Shown here in pieces: positions 15,963 through 25,671 of a stretch of DNA of 64,000 nt (position 1 is its first letter; every line of letters begins with the position of its first letter). Below the pieces are notes generated by a model. It worked only from the letters and a program-made list of their open reading frames with translations. It did not search any database and had not been told where the DNA came from. Made by a program: the position numbers and the translations under genes. Source of the stretch: Tumidithrix helvetica (GTDB lineage Bacteria; Cyanobacteriota; Cyanobacteriia; Pseudanabaenales; Pseudanabaenaceae); the NCBI RefSeq assembly GCF_965232925.1, contig NZ_CBDDRA010000014.1, positions 62,001-126,000 on the forward strand. The letters run 5' to 3'.

Positions 15963-18900
15963 GTGGGACAACAATTGCTGCCGCCGACTTCATCAGATTC
16001 ACCTACGCATTCATTTCTGAGAAATGTAGGGCGTGTTAGTGTTGGTGCTGCCTTGGCGCTTACTGCTTCAGGCTTAGGCATGTGTTGGTATGGAAGATTT
16101 TTTCTCAACGAGCGGCTGTCGCCTCTTTTACAAGCCGAACTTACCAAGTTACTCAAACGACCTGTGCAATTAGGCAAGATTGAGCGCGTCAGTCTCACAG
16201 GTCTGCGGTTTGGTCAATCTCAAATCCCCGCCACCGACAAAGAGCCCAATTTTTTAGTTGTTGATGCGATCGATGTGCGTATTGACCCTTGGACTTATTT
16301 GCAAAAACGCCAACTGGGTTTGGACGCCGTGGTCAAGAGTCCGCAAGTCTTTTTAAAACAAGATCTCGCCACAGGTAATTTTTTACCCAAAATCACCCCA
16401 CCTGAAAAACCTTCCGAAGAGGGGTTTATCGATCTGAGAACCGTAAAGTTTGAGGATGGGCAGGTAACGATTCAGGCAGCAGCGACCAAAGAATTTGTTA
16501 CCCTGACCCAACTACAGTTGCAAAGTGATTGGAAAATCACTGACCTGAGCAATCAGAGTATGAAACTCAGTGGTGGTGGCAGTGTGGTGCTACCGCAGTT
16601 TACGAGTACTACCGATACCCCCGATCCCTCGCAGCTACGTCGCGCGATCGATGCAGCTAAAACCGACAAAGGCACAATTGATACAAAAGTAGACTGGGAT
16701 TTAACGCGAGGGCAGGGAAACATTCAAGTGCGATCGCAAAATCTGCTTGCCTCGTCTTTCCAAAGTTTTCTGGTTAATATCCCCGTATCACCGCAAAAAG
16801 GCCAGATTGACAGTGAGATCAATATTGCCATTCGGGCGGGTGACGATACGCCTGATATTCAAGGCTCTGCCAAATTTAAAGATCTCACACTCAGCGTTGC
16901 CAATCTCACCAAGCCCTTTACCAACATCTCGGGTAGTGTGGTGTTCGATCGCAAAACCACGACGTTTCAACAAATGGTGGGCAATTTTGGGGCACTTGGT
17001 ATTAAAGCTGACGGCATCTTCAACAATCAGTCAGGCTTTAATTTAGATTTGGTGCTTCAGCCCACGGATATTGCAGCAGTCTTAAAAGATTTTGATATTA
17101 AGTCACTCGTTCCCGTGACAGGAGAGTTGAAAGCCTCTGCCAAGGTTACAGGTACGCTTAATAAGCCTAATGCGATCGCTACGATTAGCTCATCAAATAA
17201 CGCCAAACCGTTTACGGTCGATCGCGTTGTGTTTAATCAGGTACTAGCCCAGGCTGAGTTAAAAGGGCTAAATCTGATCAAATTCAAAAATATTAAAGCG
17301 ATCGCGGCTGTTGGCGGAACCATACAGGGTGAAGGGCAAATACAGTTTCCTGTAGAAGGCAAGAAAGACAAAAAACAACCTACAGCCCAACCAGAGCTAT
17401 TATTTGCCTTTAATGTGGCAGGCGTGACGGCAGAAAATTTTGCGTCTCTCTATAAAACCCAGCTCCCGATTAAGGTGGGCGGACTCACTGCTGCCGTGCA
17501 AATTTCAGGGCTACTCAGCAATCCCCAAATCTTGGCACAGTTTGACGCGCCCCAAGCCACCTATCCCGCTAGCGGCGAAGTTCTGATCGCTGACAATGTC
17601 GCCACAATTCGCAATACCTCTGTGCTATTTCCCATTGGCGCGATCGCTGTGAGCGGTACTTACAATCTGGCTGGAGGGGCATGGCAGGCACAACTGACCA
17701 GTAGCGGCATTCCCATCTCGGCTTTTGCGGCGGGTCAAAAAGGTACGGTCGAGGGCGTCCTCAATCTCAACAGCCCCAGTGGTAGTTTTGCACCTACCAA
17801 CATTACGGCAAATGCCGATCTGCGTTTGCCTCAAGGCATTGCCGCAATTCCAGATCCGATTACAGCCAATCTGGCTTGGGATGGCAAGAATTTACTGGTT
17901 CCAGATCTGCAGGTAGGTGGCTATCTGACCGCACAGGGTAGGGTAAATCTAACTTTTGACGCCCAACAAATTCCCAATGGTATCGCTGGACTCGATCTAG
18001 ATTTAAATTCGCGCAATGTGAGTGTCAGTCGTCTGGCATCCTTTGTGCCTGCCTTCTCAGGACAGACTTCTGGGGTCGCCAATTTTAATGGTAAGTTAGC
18101 TGGTGCGATCGACAATCTCCAGATAGCAGGTGCGCTTCGTCTCGATAATGTCAGCCTTCCTCCCCTAGCGGCAGCTTTCTTAGCCCAGTCGGGCATGATG
18201 GGCGTGATTCCCTCTAACGGGGTTCTATCTTTTAATGGCACGATTAATGGCGCGATCGCTTCGCCTAAATTGGCAGGTAGTTTGCGGTTGGCAGGGGTCA
18301 AGATCAATCAAATTGAGTTTGATTCCCTCACCTTTAGTGGCGCGATCGATAAAATTGCCAGTGCTTCACAGGTTTCAGGTGATGTGCAACTCAACGGATT
18401 AAAGGTGAACCAAGTCGCCTTCGATCCGCGTTTAGCTGGAAAATTGGATTTTGATTTACAGCAGGGCTTAGCTTTAGATATTCGAGGCAACCGCGATCGC
18501 ATTGCCGCCCGTTTAGATTCGCGCTTTCAACCGCTTGATTTTAGCTTAAGACTAGGCGACGCAACCGCTACGGGTAATCGGGTAGGTGACAATGGTAGAC
18601 GACTGAATGTCACCGTAAAAGATGTACCCTTGGCGCTGGTGGCTTCGATGCTGGGGCAAGATAATGTGGACGGCAAACTATCGAGTCAGTTGGTGGTTGA
18701 CTATGGCAATCTTCCCAGTGCGATCGGGGAGATTGTGGTAGAGCGCCCTCGCTTTGGTCGCGTCCTTGCCGATCGTTTGGTCGCTAAGGTGCTCTATACG
18801 AATGGAACCTTAGAAATAAAAGATGGAAAGCTACAAGTTAAAGGAATTGGCAGTACGGAATACAAATTTAGCCTAGCTTACAACCCTGCTGCGGATGTCG

Positions 18901-21080
18901 AACTGCGCGGTCAGGTGGATATCGACCAAGGCAAGGTTCAAGATATTTTAGCGACGTTACAATGGGCTGATTTTAGCGATGTGGCGAGAGGAATCACCTT
19001 ACCAAAAGCGAGGGCGGTACTCTTACAACCTGTGCGTCCAATTGGGATAGTGGGTGTGCCTTTAAATGCTCAACTGCAATACCTCGCTCAGCTTCAGACT
19101 CGCAAGGAACAGCAGGAAACGATCGCTGCCAATAACAACGCCCTTCCACCACTATCTGAGTTTAAAGGACAGATCAATGGAGCGATTCAGTTTTCTAGGT
19201 CTAAACAAGATGGTCTGCGAGTTGGCTTTAATCTCGTCGGCAAGCAATTTGAATATGGCAAGTTCGCGGTTGATAACGTAGCCATGAAGGGGCAGTTTCT
19301 TAAAAACGTTCTGAGCTTAGAGACCCTAAGGTTACAGTCAGGCAATAGCCTCGGACAGATCACCAATGCCCGCATAGGATTGCTCGAACAAAGCGGGAAA
19401 ATTGAACTTGTCAACTTCCCGATTGAGGCGTTGCGTCCCCTACCAATTTTCAATACAATTCCCGTCGATATTACAGGAAATGTAAATGGAACGGCAACCA
19501 TTGCGGGAAATCTATTTAATCCACAGGCTTCGGGTAAGTTGACCCTAGCAGATGCCAGTATCAATCGCCAACCGATCGAATCCGTGGGTGGAGAATTTAA
19601 CTATAACAACGGTCGCATGAACTTTACCGCCCTGATGCGCGTATCGGGACCAGAAGCCCTAAATATCTCAGGCGATGTGCCACTGCGTCTGCCTTTTGCC
19701 CTCGTTAGTCCTGGGAACAAGATTGCTTTAAATATTAATGTTAGAAACGAAGGATTGGGATTTATTAACGTTCTCAATCAGCCTGTACGGTGGGTAAATG
19801 GAATTGGAAGTGCTAGTTTAGTGGTAAGGGGAACGACCCGAGCGCCCATTGTGGAAGGAAAAATTCTTCTAGACAAAGCGGTGATTCAAGTGGCAGGTTT
19901 ACCAGGCGATCTTACCGACGTGCAAGGAGAAGTAACCTTTAGCTCCGATCGCTTCAAGAGCGATCTTAAAGGTAAGTTTAGCGATGGCAACTTAACCGCA
20001 AAAGGCGTATTGGCAATAAGCGATCGCGGTCTGATTCAAGCGGGAACTCCAGATTTTGACAATCCTTTACAAGTTACTGCCGAACGCTTGAAATTAAATA
20101 TTAGGGATATCTCTTCTAATAATTTCAATGGTAAGTTACTTGTGAAAGGAGCAGCGCTCTCCCCTATCTTAAGCGGTGAAATTCTGTTGGCAGATGGTCG
20201 CTTTGTGATTACCGATAGGTCTTCTAGTGACAACAATGTCGAAACGGATATTCCAGATGTCAGCTTCGATAGATTGATGGTCAAACTTCAAGACGTGCAG
20301 GTCACTCGTGCGCCTTTGTTTAATTTCTTAACGGAAGGAAATCTGGAAGTAAATGGTTCTCTCCGAGATCTTCGCCCCGCTGGTCGGATCAAAGTGACGA
20401 GAGGTCAGTTTAATGCCATTTCCGCTAGATTTCGACTCGATCGTTCCTACGATAACTATGCTGAGTTTATTCCATCGCAAGGGTTAAATCCCAACCTCAA
20501 CGTGCGTGTTGCAGGTTCTGTACCCGAACTTACGCGCATCCCGATCGCGAGCCAAAACCCAATTAATGCATTTAACCCTAACGAAGTCCCCGTCAGTAAC
20601 TTAGGCTCTCAGAAAACGCTCAAGGTACTGGCGACTGTGACTGGAAATGCAGATAACCCTAACATCAGCCTTACCAGTAGCCCACCTCGAAACCAGAGTG
20701 AAATCCTAGCCGACATTGGTGGCGGGGTGCTCCAAGGTGGTGCCGATCCTGCGGCTTCCCTTGCAAATTTGGCTGGAGGCACAATTATCAACTTCCTCCA
20801 AGATTCGATTGGAGATGCCTTAAATCTGGCTGAATTTAACCTAACTCCTTCAGTTTCCACTGCCAAAAATGGTGGAGCTACCACCCTAGGTTTAGCAGCA
20901 GAAGCCGCAATCGATTTGAGCAACAACTTCTCGGCATCGGTGCGAGCCGTAATTAACGACCCCAGTCAACCTACCACCTATGGCATTCGCTATCGCCTTA
21001 ACCCCAATACACTAATTCGTGCGAATACCGATTCTCAAGGGAATACTGGTGCGGCGATTGAGTTTGAAGCCCGATTCTAA
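15963..21080 (+). CDS. tamB: TamB-family (DUF490) translocation/assembly protein
   Basis: A 1705-residue protein with an N-terminal membrane anchor (residues ~20-45) and a very long repetitive beta-strand-rich body, typical of TamB/AsmA-like bridge proteins spanning the periplasm. The last ~350 residues form the DUF490 part, including GGGVLQGGADPAAS and a C-terminal strand ending ...IEFEARF with a terminal aromatic. Family role: with an Omp85 partner it supports outer-membrane protein insertion or phospholipid transport to the outer membrane. The GTG start at 15963 is supported by AGGAG 7 nt upstream. No TamA/Omp85 gene is adjacent. Its stop directly abuts the stop of the convergent lipoprotein gene. 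Confidence 0.9.
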   Translation: MGQQLLPPTSSDSPTHSFLRNVGRVSVGAALALTASGLGMCWYGRFFLNERLSPLLQAELTKLLKRPVQLGKIERVSLTGLRFGQSQIPATDKEPNFLVVDAIDVRIDPWTYLQKRQLGLDAVVKSPQVFLKQDLATGNFLPKITPPEKPSEEGFIDLRTVKFEDGQVTIQAAATKEFVTLTQLQLQSDWKITDLSNQSMKLSGGGSVVLPQFTSTTDTPDPSQLRRAIDAAKTDKGTIDTKVDWDLTRGQGNIQVRSQNLLASSFQSFLVNIPVSPQKGQIDSEINIAIRAGDDTPDIQGSAKFKDLTLSVANLTKPFTNISGSVVFDRKTTTFQQMVGNFGALGIKADGIFNNQSGFNLDLVLQPTDIAAVLKDFDIKSLVPVTGELKASAKVTGTLNKPNAIATISSSNNAKPFTVDRVVFNQVLAQAELKGLNLIKFKNIKAIAAVGGTIQGEGQIQFPVEGKKDKKQPTAQPELLFAFNVAGVTAENFASLYKTQLPIKVGGLTAAVQISGLLSNPQILAQFDAPQATYPASGEVLIADNVATIRNTSVLFPIGAIAVSGTYNLAGGAWQAQLTSSGIPISAFAAGQKGTVEGVLNLNSPSGSFAPTNITANADLRLPQGIAAIPDPITANLAWDGKNLLVPDLQVGGYLTAQGRVNLTFDAQQIPNGIAGLDLDLNSRNVSVSRLASFVPAFSGQTSGVANFNGKLAGAIDNLQIAGALRLDNVSLPPLAAAFLAQSGMMGVIPSNGVLSFNGTINGAIASPKLAGSLRLAGVKINQIEFDSLTFSGAIDKIASASQVSGDVQLNGLKVNQVAFDPRLAGKLDFDLQQGLALDIRGNRDRIAARLDSRFQPLDFSLRLGDATATGNRVGDNGRRLNVTVKDVPLALVASMLGQDNVDGKLSSQLVVDYGNLPSAIGEIVVERPRFGRVLADRLVAKVLYTNGTLEIKDGKLQVKGIGSTEYKFSLAYNPAADVELRGQVDIDQGKVQDILATLQWADFSDVARGITLPKARAVLLQPVRPIGIVGVPLNAQLQYLAQLQTRKEQQETIAANNNALPPLSEFKGQINGAIQFSRSKQDGLRVGFNLVGKQFEYGKFAVDNVAMKGQFLKNVLSLETLRLQSGNSLGQITNARIGLLEQSGKIELVNFPIEALRPLPIFNTIPVDITGNVNGTATIAGNLFNPQASGKLTLADASINRQPIESVGGEFNYNNGRMNFTALMRVSGPEALNISGDVPLRLPFALVSPGNKIALNINVRNEGLGFINVLNQPVRWVNGIGSASLVVRGTTRAPIVEGKILLDKAVIQVAGLPGDLTDVQGEVTFSSDRFKSDLKGKFSDGNLTAKGVLAISDRGLIQAGTPDFDNPLQVTAERLKLNIRDISSNNFNGKLLVKGAALSPILSGEILLADGRFVITDRSSSDNNVETDIPDVSFDRLMVKLQDVQVTRAPLFNFLTEGNLEVNGSLRDLRPAGRIKVTRGQFNAISARFRLDRSYDNYAEFIPSQGLNPNLNVRVAGSVPELTRIPIASQNPINAFNPNEVPVSNLGSQKTLKVLATVTGNADNPNISLTSSPPRNQSEILADIGGGVLQGGADPAASLANLAGGTIINFLQDSIGDALNLAEFNLTPSVSTAKNGGATTLGLAAEAAIDLSNNFSASVRAVINDPSQPTTYGIRYRLNPNTLIRANTDSQGNTGAAIEFEARF

Positions 21081-21608
21081 TTATCGCTTCAAGTGCCACT
21101 CGATGTTACCCGCATCGTCTTTCGCTTTGACTTCAATTGTTCCAGAATTTCCTTTTGCATCCGTGCCCTTACATTCAAAGGTTTCACCCGCTTTTACCAC
21201 TTTAAATTTGCCACCGCAGTCTACAGTGCCATCAATGCCCGTTTGAGCTTTTAAAGCATCAACAATCACTTTCTGAGTTTTAGTCAGATCGACAACTCCC
21301 TTGGCACTGGCAACCTCCCAATTAACATCCCCTTTGTCGTTGCTTTGCTTGACTGTAACCGTAATTGTGCTGTCTTTCTCGGCTGCTGCGGTGCATTCAA
21401 ATGAGTCATTGGCTTTAGCCTCGCGTTTTTCAGGACAAGTCACCGATTGCACTGTAATCCCCATTTGGTCTTTGATACCATCCTTGATCGAAGCTTTGAG
21501 CTTGTCGATATCCAGTGTTGTAGAACAAGCTGTAACGATTGAGGCAATACCGATCGAAATCCCCACCAAGAATACTGATTTACGCATGAGTTTTGCTGAT
21601 GTTTTCAT
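21081..21608 (-). CDS. Lipoprotein with two DUF4333 domains
   Basis: A 175-residue lipoprotein: basic N-terminus, hydrophobic core and lipobox ending at the Cys of IVTACSTT (around residue 28). Two similar modules follow (about 35-105 and 106-175). Each has a helix of the form K-x-x-I-x-D-x-(I/L)-K-x-Q-x-G-I, a conserved Cys (VTCPEKREA, VDCGGKFK), a second Cys (FECTAA, FECKGT) and a terminal W. This is the DUF4333 pattern; the paired cysteines probably form a disulfide in each domain. A shorter start at 21587 is possible. Function unknown; it would sit on an envelope membrane. It lies 159 bp downstream of mutS2. Confidence 0.82.
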   Translation of the reverse strand: MKTSAKLMRKSVFLVGISIGIASIVTACSTTLDIDKLKASIKDGIKDQMGITVQSVTCPEKREAKANDSFECTAAAEKDSTITVTVKQSNDKGDVNWEVASAKGVVDLTKTQKVIVDALKAQTGIDGTVDCGGKFKVVKAGETFECKGTDAKGNSGTIEVKAKDDAGNIEWHLKR

Positions 21609-21767
21609 TTAGTTGTAGTATGGCTGCTTATCTAGCTAGATCTAACTGAGCAAATAGCTCCCCAAGAAATAATGCAGCAGCTAGATCGGATACGAACTCA
21701 AATTATAAAGGGTAAGGCTCTGAAGCTGTGATGAAGAAAGTATAAAGAGTGAGAGCAGGCAGGAAAT

Positions 21768-23867
21768 TTATGAAATTTTCTCGATATCCGATACATTGAC
21801 ATTCATTTTCATCATTCCCAATCGCACAGAAATTTCACTTGAGTCCGCAGAGACCGAGAGAACTTGAGCAACTTTATCTAGTTTGGGAATGCGAATGCGA
21901 TCGCCGACCTTGGGCAGATAGCGATCGCTGGCTGTAGCTGGCGAATTTTTGGCAGATTTCTGTTCCGAGGGCAGATGGCGCTTGCCGAGTTCTTCCATGC
22001 GTTTCTCTGCATGTTGGGCTGTCTGTGCCGACTGATCGCCCTGTTGCAATTTACGAATCACCCTCGCGATTTCTTTTTTTGCCTGCATAATTGCCGCTGT
22101 CACTTCCTTCTCTTGATTATTTCGCAATTCTAGGGCATGGGATTTTAGCTGGGTATATTTATCGAGAATTTCATTGTGTAACTTCTCCGTATCCTTTAGG
22201 AGTCGAGCTGCCGCTTCAGTGTTTTGATTTTGCTGACGCCGCTGAATTTCTAATTCCGAAATGACCGTATTCAACTCGGCAGAACCATAGCCGACATGCC
22301 CTTGAGCTATTCCTAAGATCGTTTCTGGCAAGCCCAATCGCCGCGCGATCGCCAAAGCATTTGACCGACCAGGAATTCCCCAGAGCAATCGATAGGTAGG
22401 CGCGAGAGAAGCATCATCAAATTCCACGGAGGCATTCTCAAATTTGGGATTCTGATATTTCAGGGTCTTAAGTTCGCCAAAGTGCGTGGTAGCAATGGTT
22501 AAACTCGTGTGATTTGCGAGATGTTCTAATAAAGCCGTAGCGATCGCACTGCCTTCCGATGGGTCAGTCCCCGCCCCTACTTCATCTAAAAGTACGAGGG
22601 AATCATGACTGATCGCCGAGAGAATGCGACTAATGCGGCGAATATGCCCTGAAAACGTGGAAAGATTTTGTTGGAGCGATTGCTCGTCGCCAATATCCGC
22701 CAGTACCCAATCGAACCAAGGTAGCTCCACAGGTTCTCTCGCAGGAATAAACATTCCCACCTTTGCCATCAAGGCTACCAAGCCAAAGGTTTTCAGCGTG
22801 GCAGTTTTACCACCAGTATTGGGGCCAGTGATCACCACAACATGAATCTCTGGGGAGATCAGCACATCCACAGGAACGACTTCTCGTCCTGACTCGTGGT
22901 GCTGCTGCCAAACCAACAGAGGATGGCGCAATTGGCGCAGTGTAATCGCAGTTCTATCCCGCGCGGAATTCACATTGGCATTCAAAATAGAATTCCATTG
23001 GGGTGGATTTGCTCCGAGCCAATAGGCATAACGAGCGCGGGCGATCGCAAGGTCAATCTTGGTAACAATAATTAATAAGCGCTGTAAGTCTTCTACGACT
23101 TCACTAACGCGATCGCTGAGCTGGCGCAAAATTACTTCGATTTCCGTTTGTTCTTGGCGCACCAACTGCCGCAATTTATTATTCAAAGGAACGATCGAGT
23201 TGGGTTCCACAAACAAGGTCATGCCCGTACTAGAAGTGTCATGCACCACACCGGGGATTTGGTCTTTTTGTGGCGCTTTCACAGACAACACATAGCGATC
23301 GCTGCGTTGGGTAATTACATTCTCTTGCAGGGCATTTTGCCGACGCTGCATGATTCCCTGTAGGCTGTTATAAATCTGGTCGCGCACTTGGCGCAAAGCG
23401 AGGCGAATCGTCCCTAATTTCTCGGAAGCTCGATCTAAAACAGCTCCACTCTCGTCAATACAGTTATAAATTTCCTGCTCTATCTCAGGATAGGTGCGAA
23501 GTTCGCTGACTAAATCCTGTAAGTTCGGACAACCCTCAGCATTGTCTAAGGTGCGCCGTAGGTTTCGGGCTCCTGCGAGGGTGGTAGCGATCGCCAGCAG
23601 TTCCTCTGAGGACAAAATCCCTTGCCGTTCGGCTCGTAGCAACGCAGTGGTGATATCTTGAACGCCCTCAATGGAAACACCACCAATCAACTTGGTTTCG
23701 AGAAAATAGGCTTCCTTTGTCTGTGTCAGCAGCTCTAGGCTTTGCTCGTAGGTGTCAGGAATTGGGAGACGGCTCGCCGCGATCGCGCCCAATTTTGTCG
23801 AGGCAAACGTCGCCAAGTGCTGACATACCCTTCCCCATTCCAACAATTCTAAAGTTTCTGCCTGCAT
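21768..23867 (-). CDS. mutS2: MutS2 ATPase lacking the C-terminal Smr domain
   Basis: A 699-residue MutS2 protein. The N-terminal helical lever/clamp region is followed by the ATPase with Walker A GPNTGGKT (about 343-351) and Walker B LVLLDEVGAGTDPSEG (about 420-436), then ATTHFGELK and a long coiled coil (about 510-625). The protein ends in a KOW-like strand segment (VGDRIRIPKLDKVAQVLSV) and stops. Family members usually have ~80-120 further residues forming the Smr nuclease domain. I looked downstream to 21610 and found no Smr-like frame, so the domain is absent rather than frameshifted nearby. MutS2 acts at recombination intermediates and on collided ribosomes; without Smr any nuclease role would need a partner. 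Confidence 0.92.
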   Translation of the reverse strand: MQAETLELLEWGRVCQHLATFASTKLGAIAASRLPIPDTYEQSLELLTQTKEAYFLETKLIGGVSIEGVQDITTALLRAERQGILSSEELLAIATTLAGARNLRRTLDNAEGCPNLQDLVSELRTYPEIEQEIYNCIDESGAVLDRASEKLGTIRLALRQVRDQIYNSLQGIMQRRQNALQENVITQRSDRYVLSVKAPQKDQIPGVVHDTSSTGMTLFVEPNSIVPLNNKLRQLVRQEQTEIEVILRQLSDRVSEVVEDLQRLLIIVTKIDLAIARARYAYWLGANPPQWNSILNANVNSARDRTAITLRQLRHPLLVWQQHHESGREVVPVDVLISPEIHVVVITGPNTGGKTATLKTFGLVALMAKVGMFIPAREPVELPWFDWVLADIGDEQSLQQNLSTFSGHIRRISRILSAISHDSLVLLDEVGAGTDPSEGSAIATALLEHLANHTSLTIATTHFGELKTLKYQNPKFENASVEFDDASLAPTYRLLWGIPGRSNALAIARRLGLPETILGIAQGHVGYGSAELNTVISELEIQRRQQNQNTEAAARLLKDTEKLHNEILDKYTQLKSHALELRNNQEKEVTAAIMQAKKEIARVIRKLQQGDQSAQTAQHAEKRMEELGKRHLPSEQKSAKNSPATASDRYLPKVGDRIRIPKLDKVAQVLSVSADSSEISVRLGMMKMNVNVSDIEKIS

Positions 23868-24147
23868 TCAATCTCAAACGATACCTGTAATATCCGATGT
23901 TACCAGATGTTCTGTAGGACTTGCCAAGGCGATCGCTGGGCAAATCTTTTCATGCTGTAAATTTTTGATGATTGATTGTGGCGATCGAAGCAATTCCCAG
24001 TGCTTGCCCAGATGTCTAGGGGCAGACACTTAAATATCAGTAATTAGCAAAACCTCATATATGCTAAGATCTATCAAGGCAATCATGCACTCCCTTTAAA
24101 AGATGTTATGGCTTTTGTCTGAAGTTTTAGCGTAACAGGTTAAATAT

Positions 24148-24357
24148 ATGACTACTGAGCGGCAAAGATATTTACGGAGCTTTATTGGCAGAGAAGTTAT
24201 TACACTGAATGGAGTTGCGATCGGGAAAGTTCACAAGTTAAATTTAAATATGGATGATGAAATAGAATCATTAGTGATTCTGTCTTCATCTCTTTTCCCA
24301 AGTAAGCCTACCTCTCATGAAGTGGTAACATCGATTCCAGCCCTCCTCAAACCCTGA
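24148..24357 (+). CDS. Small PRC-barrel-like protein
   Basis: A 69-residue protein. Residues 12-45 (IGREVITLNGVAIGKVHKLN followed by an acidic turn and ESLVILSS) match the opening strands of PRC-barrel domains, where a 'G..V.d..G..iG.V.dv' pattern is typical. It stops short of a full PRC domain, so it is either a minimal version or truncated. The ATG follows a weak AACAGGT. The 280-bp spacer upstream, between it and the divergent mutS2, contains nothing I recognise. Function unknown. Confidence 0.55.
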   Translation: MTTERQRYLRSFIGREVITLNGVAIGKVHKLNLNMDDEIESLVILSSSLFPSKPTSHEVVTSIPALLKP

Positions 24358-24432
24358 GAGATCGCACGGTTAACATTTTCATCAAGATGATAACAAATCC
24401 ATTCTGACATTCCTTAGTTCCCTGCTTTGTAG

Positions 24433-24645
24433 GGCTATGTCGATCGCTCCAATCGCCAAAAATATACCAAAAGCTCAATTCGTTTTGAAATTCCCGATCG
24501 CGCATTACAAAAGTTGAGAATTCACAGGCAAAAATTCATCTCTAATCACCCAATCAGGCGAACCGATCGCGTGAAGTTTGCAGGGACTGGTGGAAACTAT
24601 GATTTAGTCAATCAGAGCTTAATTGAAAACAGCTTGCGATCGTAA
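24433..24645 (+). other. Stop-free 71-codon frame without a start, possible gene remnant
   Basis: After the TAG at 24430-24432 a plus-strand frame stays open to the TAA at 24643. It reads protein-like sequence (for example SSIRFEIPDRALQKLRIHRQ and VKFAGTGGNYDLVNQSLIEN) with HIP1-type GATCGC codons. There is no ATG; only internal TTG/GTG codons could start it. It could be the 3' end of a gene whose 5' part was lost. I recognise no family. The remainder of the 24358-24657 spacer holds only the ribosome-binding site (AAAGGAC) of the following gene. Confidence 0.25.
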
Positions 24646-24657
24646 AAGGACTAAAAG

Positions 24658-25230
24658 ATGATGAATTGCGATATGAATTGCCCTAAATTTTTATCAATGC
24701 ATGCAAAATCTATATCCATCGGGCAGCATGTGATTAAGCTCTACGAAATGGGAGCTAGGAACTTTGCAGGCAACAAACTCAGCAACGTTGTATTAGAAAA
24801 CAGCGATCTTACGGGTGCTAACTTTTCTGATGCCAACCTAAATGGAGCTGATTTCGATTTAGCCGATCTGAGTTCCTGCAATCTCTGTAGTGCCAAGCTC
24901 AGAAATGCATCGCTCTGTTTTGCAAATTTGAACAATACCAACTTCAACGGAGCTGACCTACGTGGCGCGAATCTTGGTGGGTGCGACCTAAGGTGTGCCT
25001 CCCTCAATGGAGCCAATCTTAGGGGCGCGAATCTCAGTGGGGCAAACCTGCGTGGCGCAAGCTTAGTCTTTACAAACCTATCTGGAGCCGATCTAAGCGG
25101 TGCATGTTTGGATGAGGCTGACCTTAGATTTGCTGACTTGCAAGGCACGAACCTAGAGGACATCAGTTATGCCAATGCCGAAATCTCCCATACCATTTTA
25201 GAAATTGCGATTTTTTTGAATTTAGACTAA
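24658..25230 (+). CDS. Pentapeptide-repeat protein 1
   Basis: A 190-residue protein. After a short N-terminal stretch with an L-Y-E-M-G-A-R-N-F motif, residues ~38-170 consist of about 26 A(D/N)LxX pentapeptide repeats (GADLRGANLGGCDLRCASLN and similar), which fold into a right-handed quadrilateral beta-helix. Several Cys residues occupy repeat positions in this copy. No signal peptide or membrane helix, so probably cytosolic. It is followed 441 bp later by a paralog with the same N-terminal motif and layout. The biochemical role of such proteins in cyanobacteria is mostly unknown. Confidence 0.85.
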   Translation: MMNCDMNCPKFLSMHAKSISIGQHVIKLYEMGARNFAGNKLSNVVLENSDLTGANFSDANLNGADFDLADLSSCNLCSAKLRNASLCFANLNNTNFNGADLRGANLGGCDLRCASLNGANLRGANLSGANLRGASLVFTNLSGADLSGACLDEADLRFADLQGTNLEDISYANAEISHTILEIAIFLNLD

Positions 25231-25671
25231 ATCTTTACACAGAAATTACCAAAATTTCACCCGATCGGGTGACTTTTAAGCATAGGGTCCTAATGTTAGT
25301 CTTAGTCAACATTAAATAGCTGCTAAATCGATTCTCAAAAATATAGGCATGGAAATTCATAATTTAAGTGCTAGCAAGATCGATCTATTTCTCTCTCAGT
25401 CTAGATTTTGAGAAAAGAATTTGAGATTTCCGCGATCGCTTTAAATCATGACTTATTCCCATTCCCTTTATGAAGAAATGATATACAAATCAAAAAATTC
25501 TCTGAAATCGAGTAAGATTATTGTATTATAAAACACTTTCATAAAAAAATCGCTAAAATCCCAGAAAGGTATTGATTCTAAGATTTATTAGCTGTGCTCG
25601 TTCGGGGTTTTGTGTGTAAGTCCTAAATTATTCAAATCATTTTAAAACGTTGTTAGTAGATGGAGAAATAT
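25231..25671. other. AT-rich spacer between the two pentapeptide genes
   Basis: This 441-bp stretch has no supported gene, tRNA or inverted repeat. It is AT-rich, especially 25480-25560, with stops in every frame. GGAG at 25662-25665 serves the next gene. The promoter of the second pentapeptide gene presumably lies here. Confidence 0.5.
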
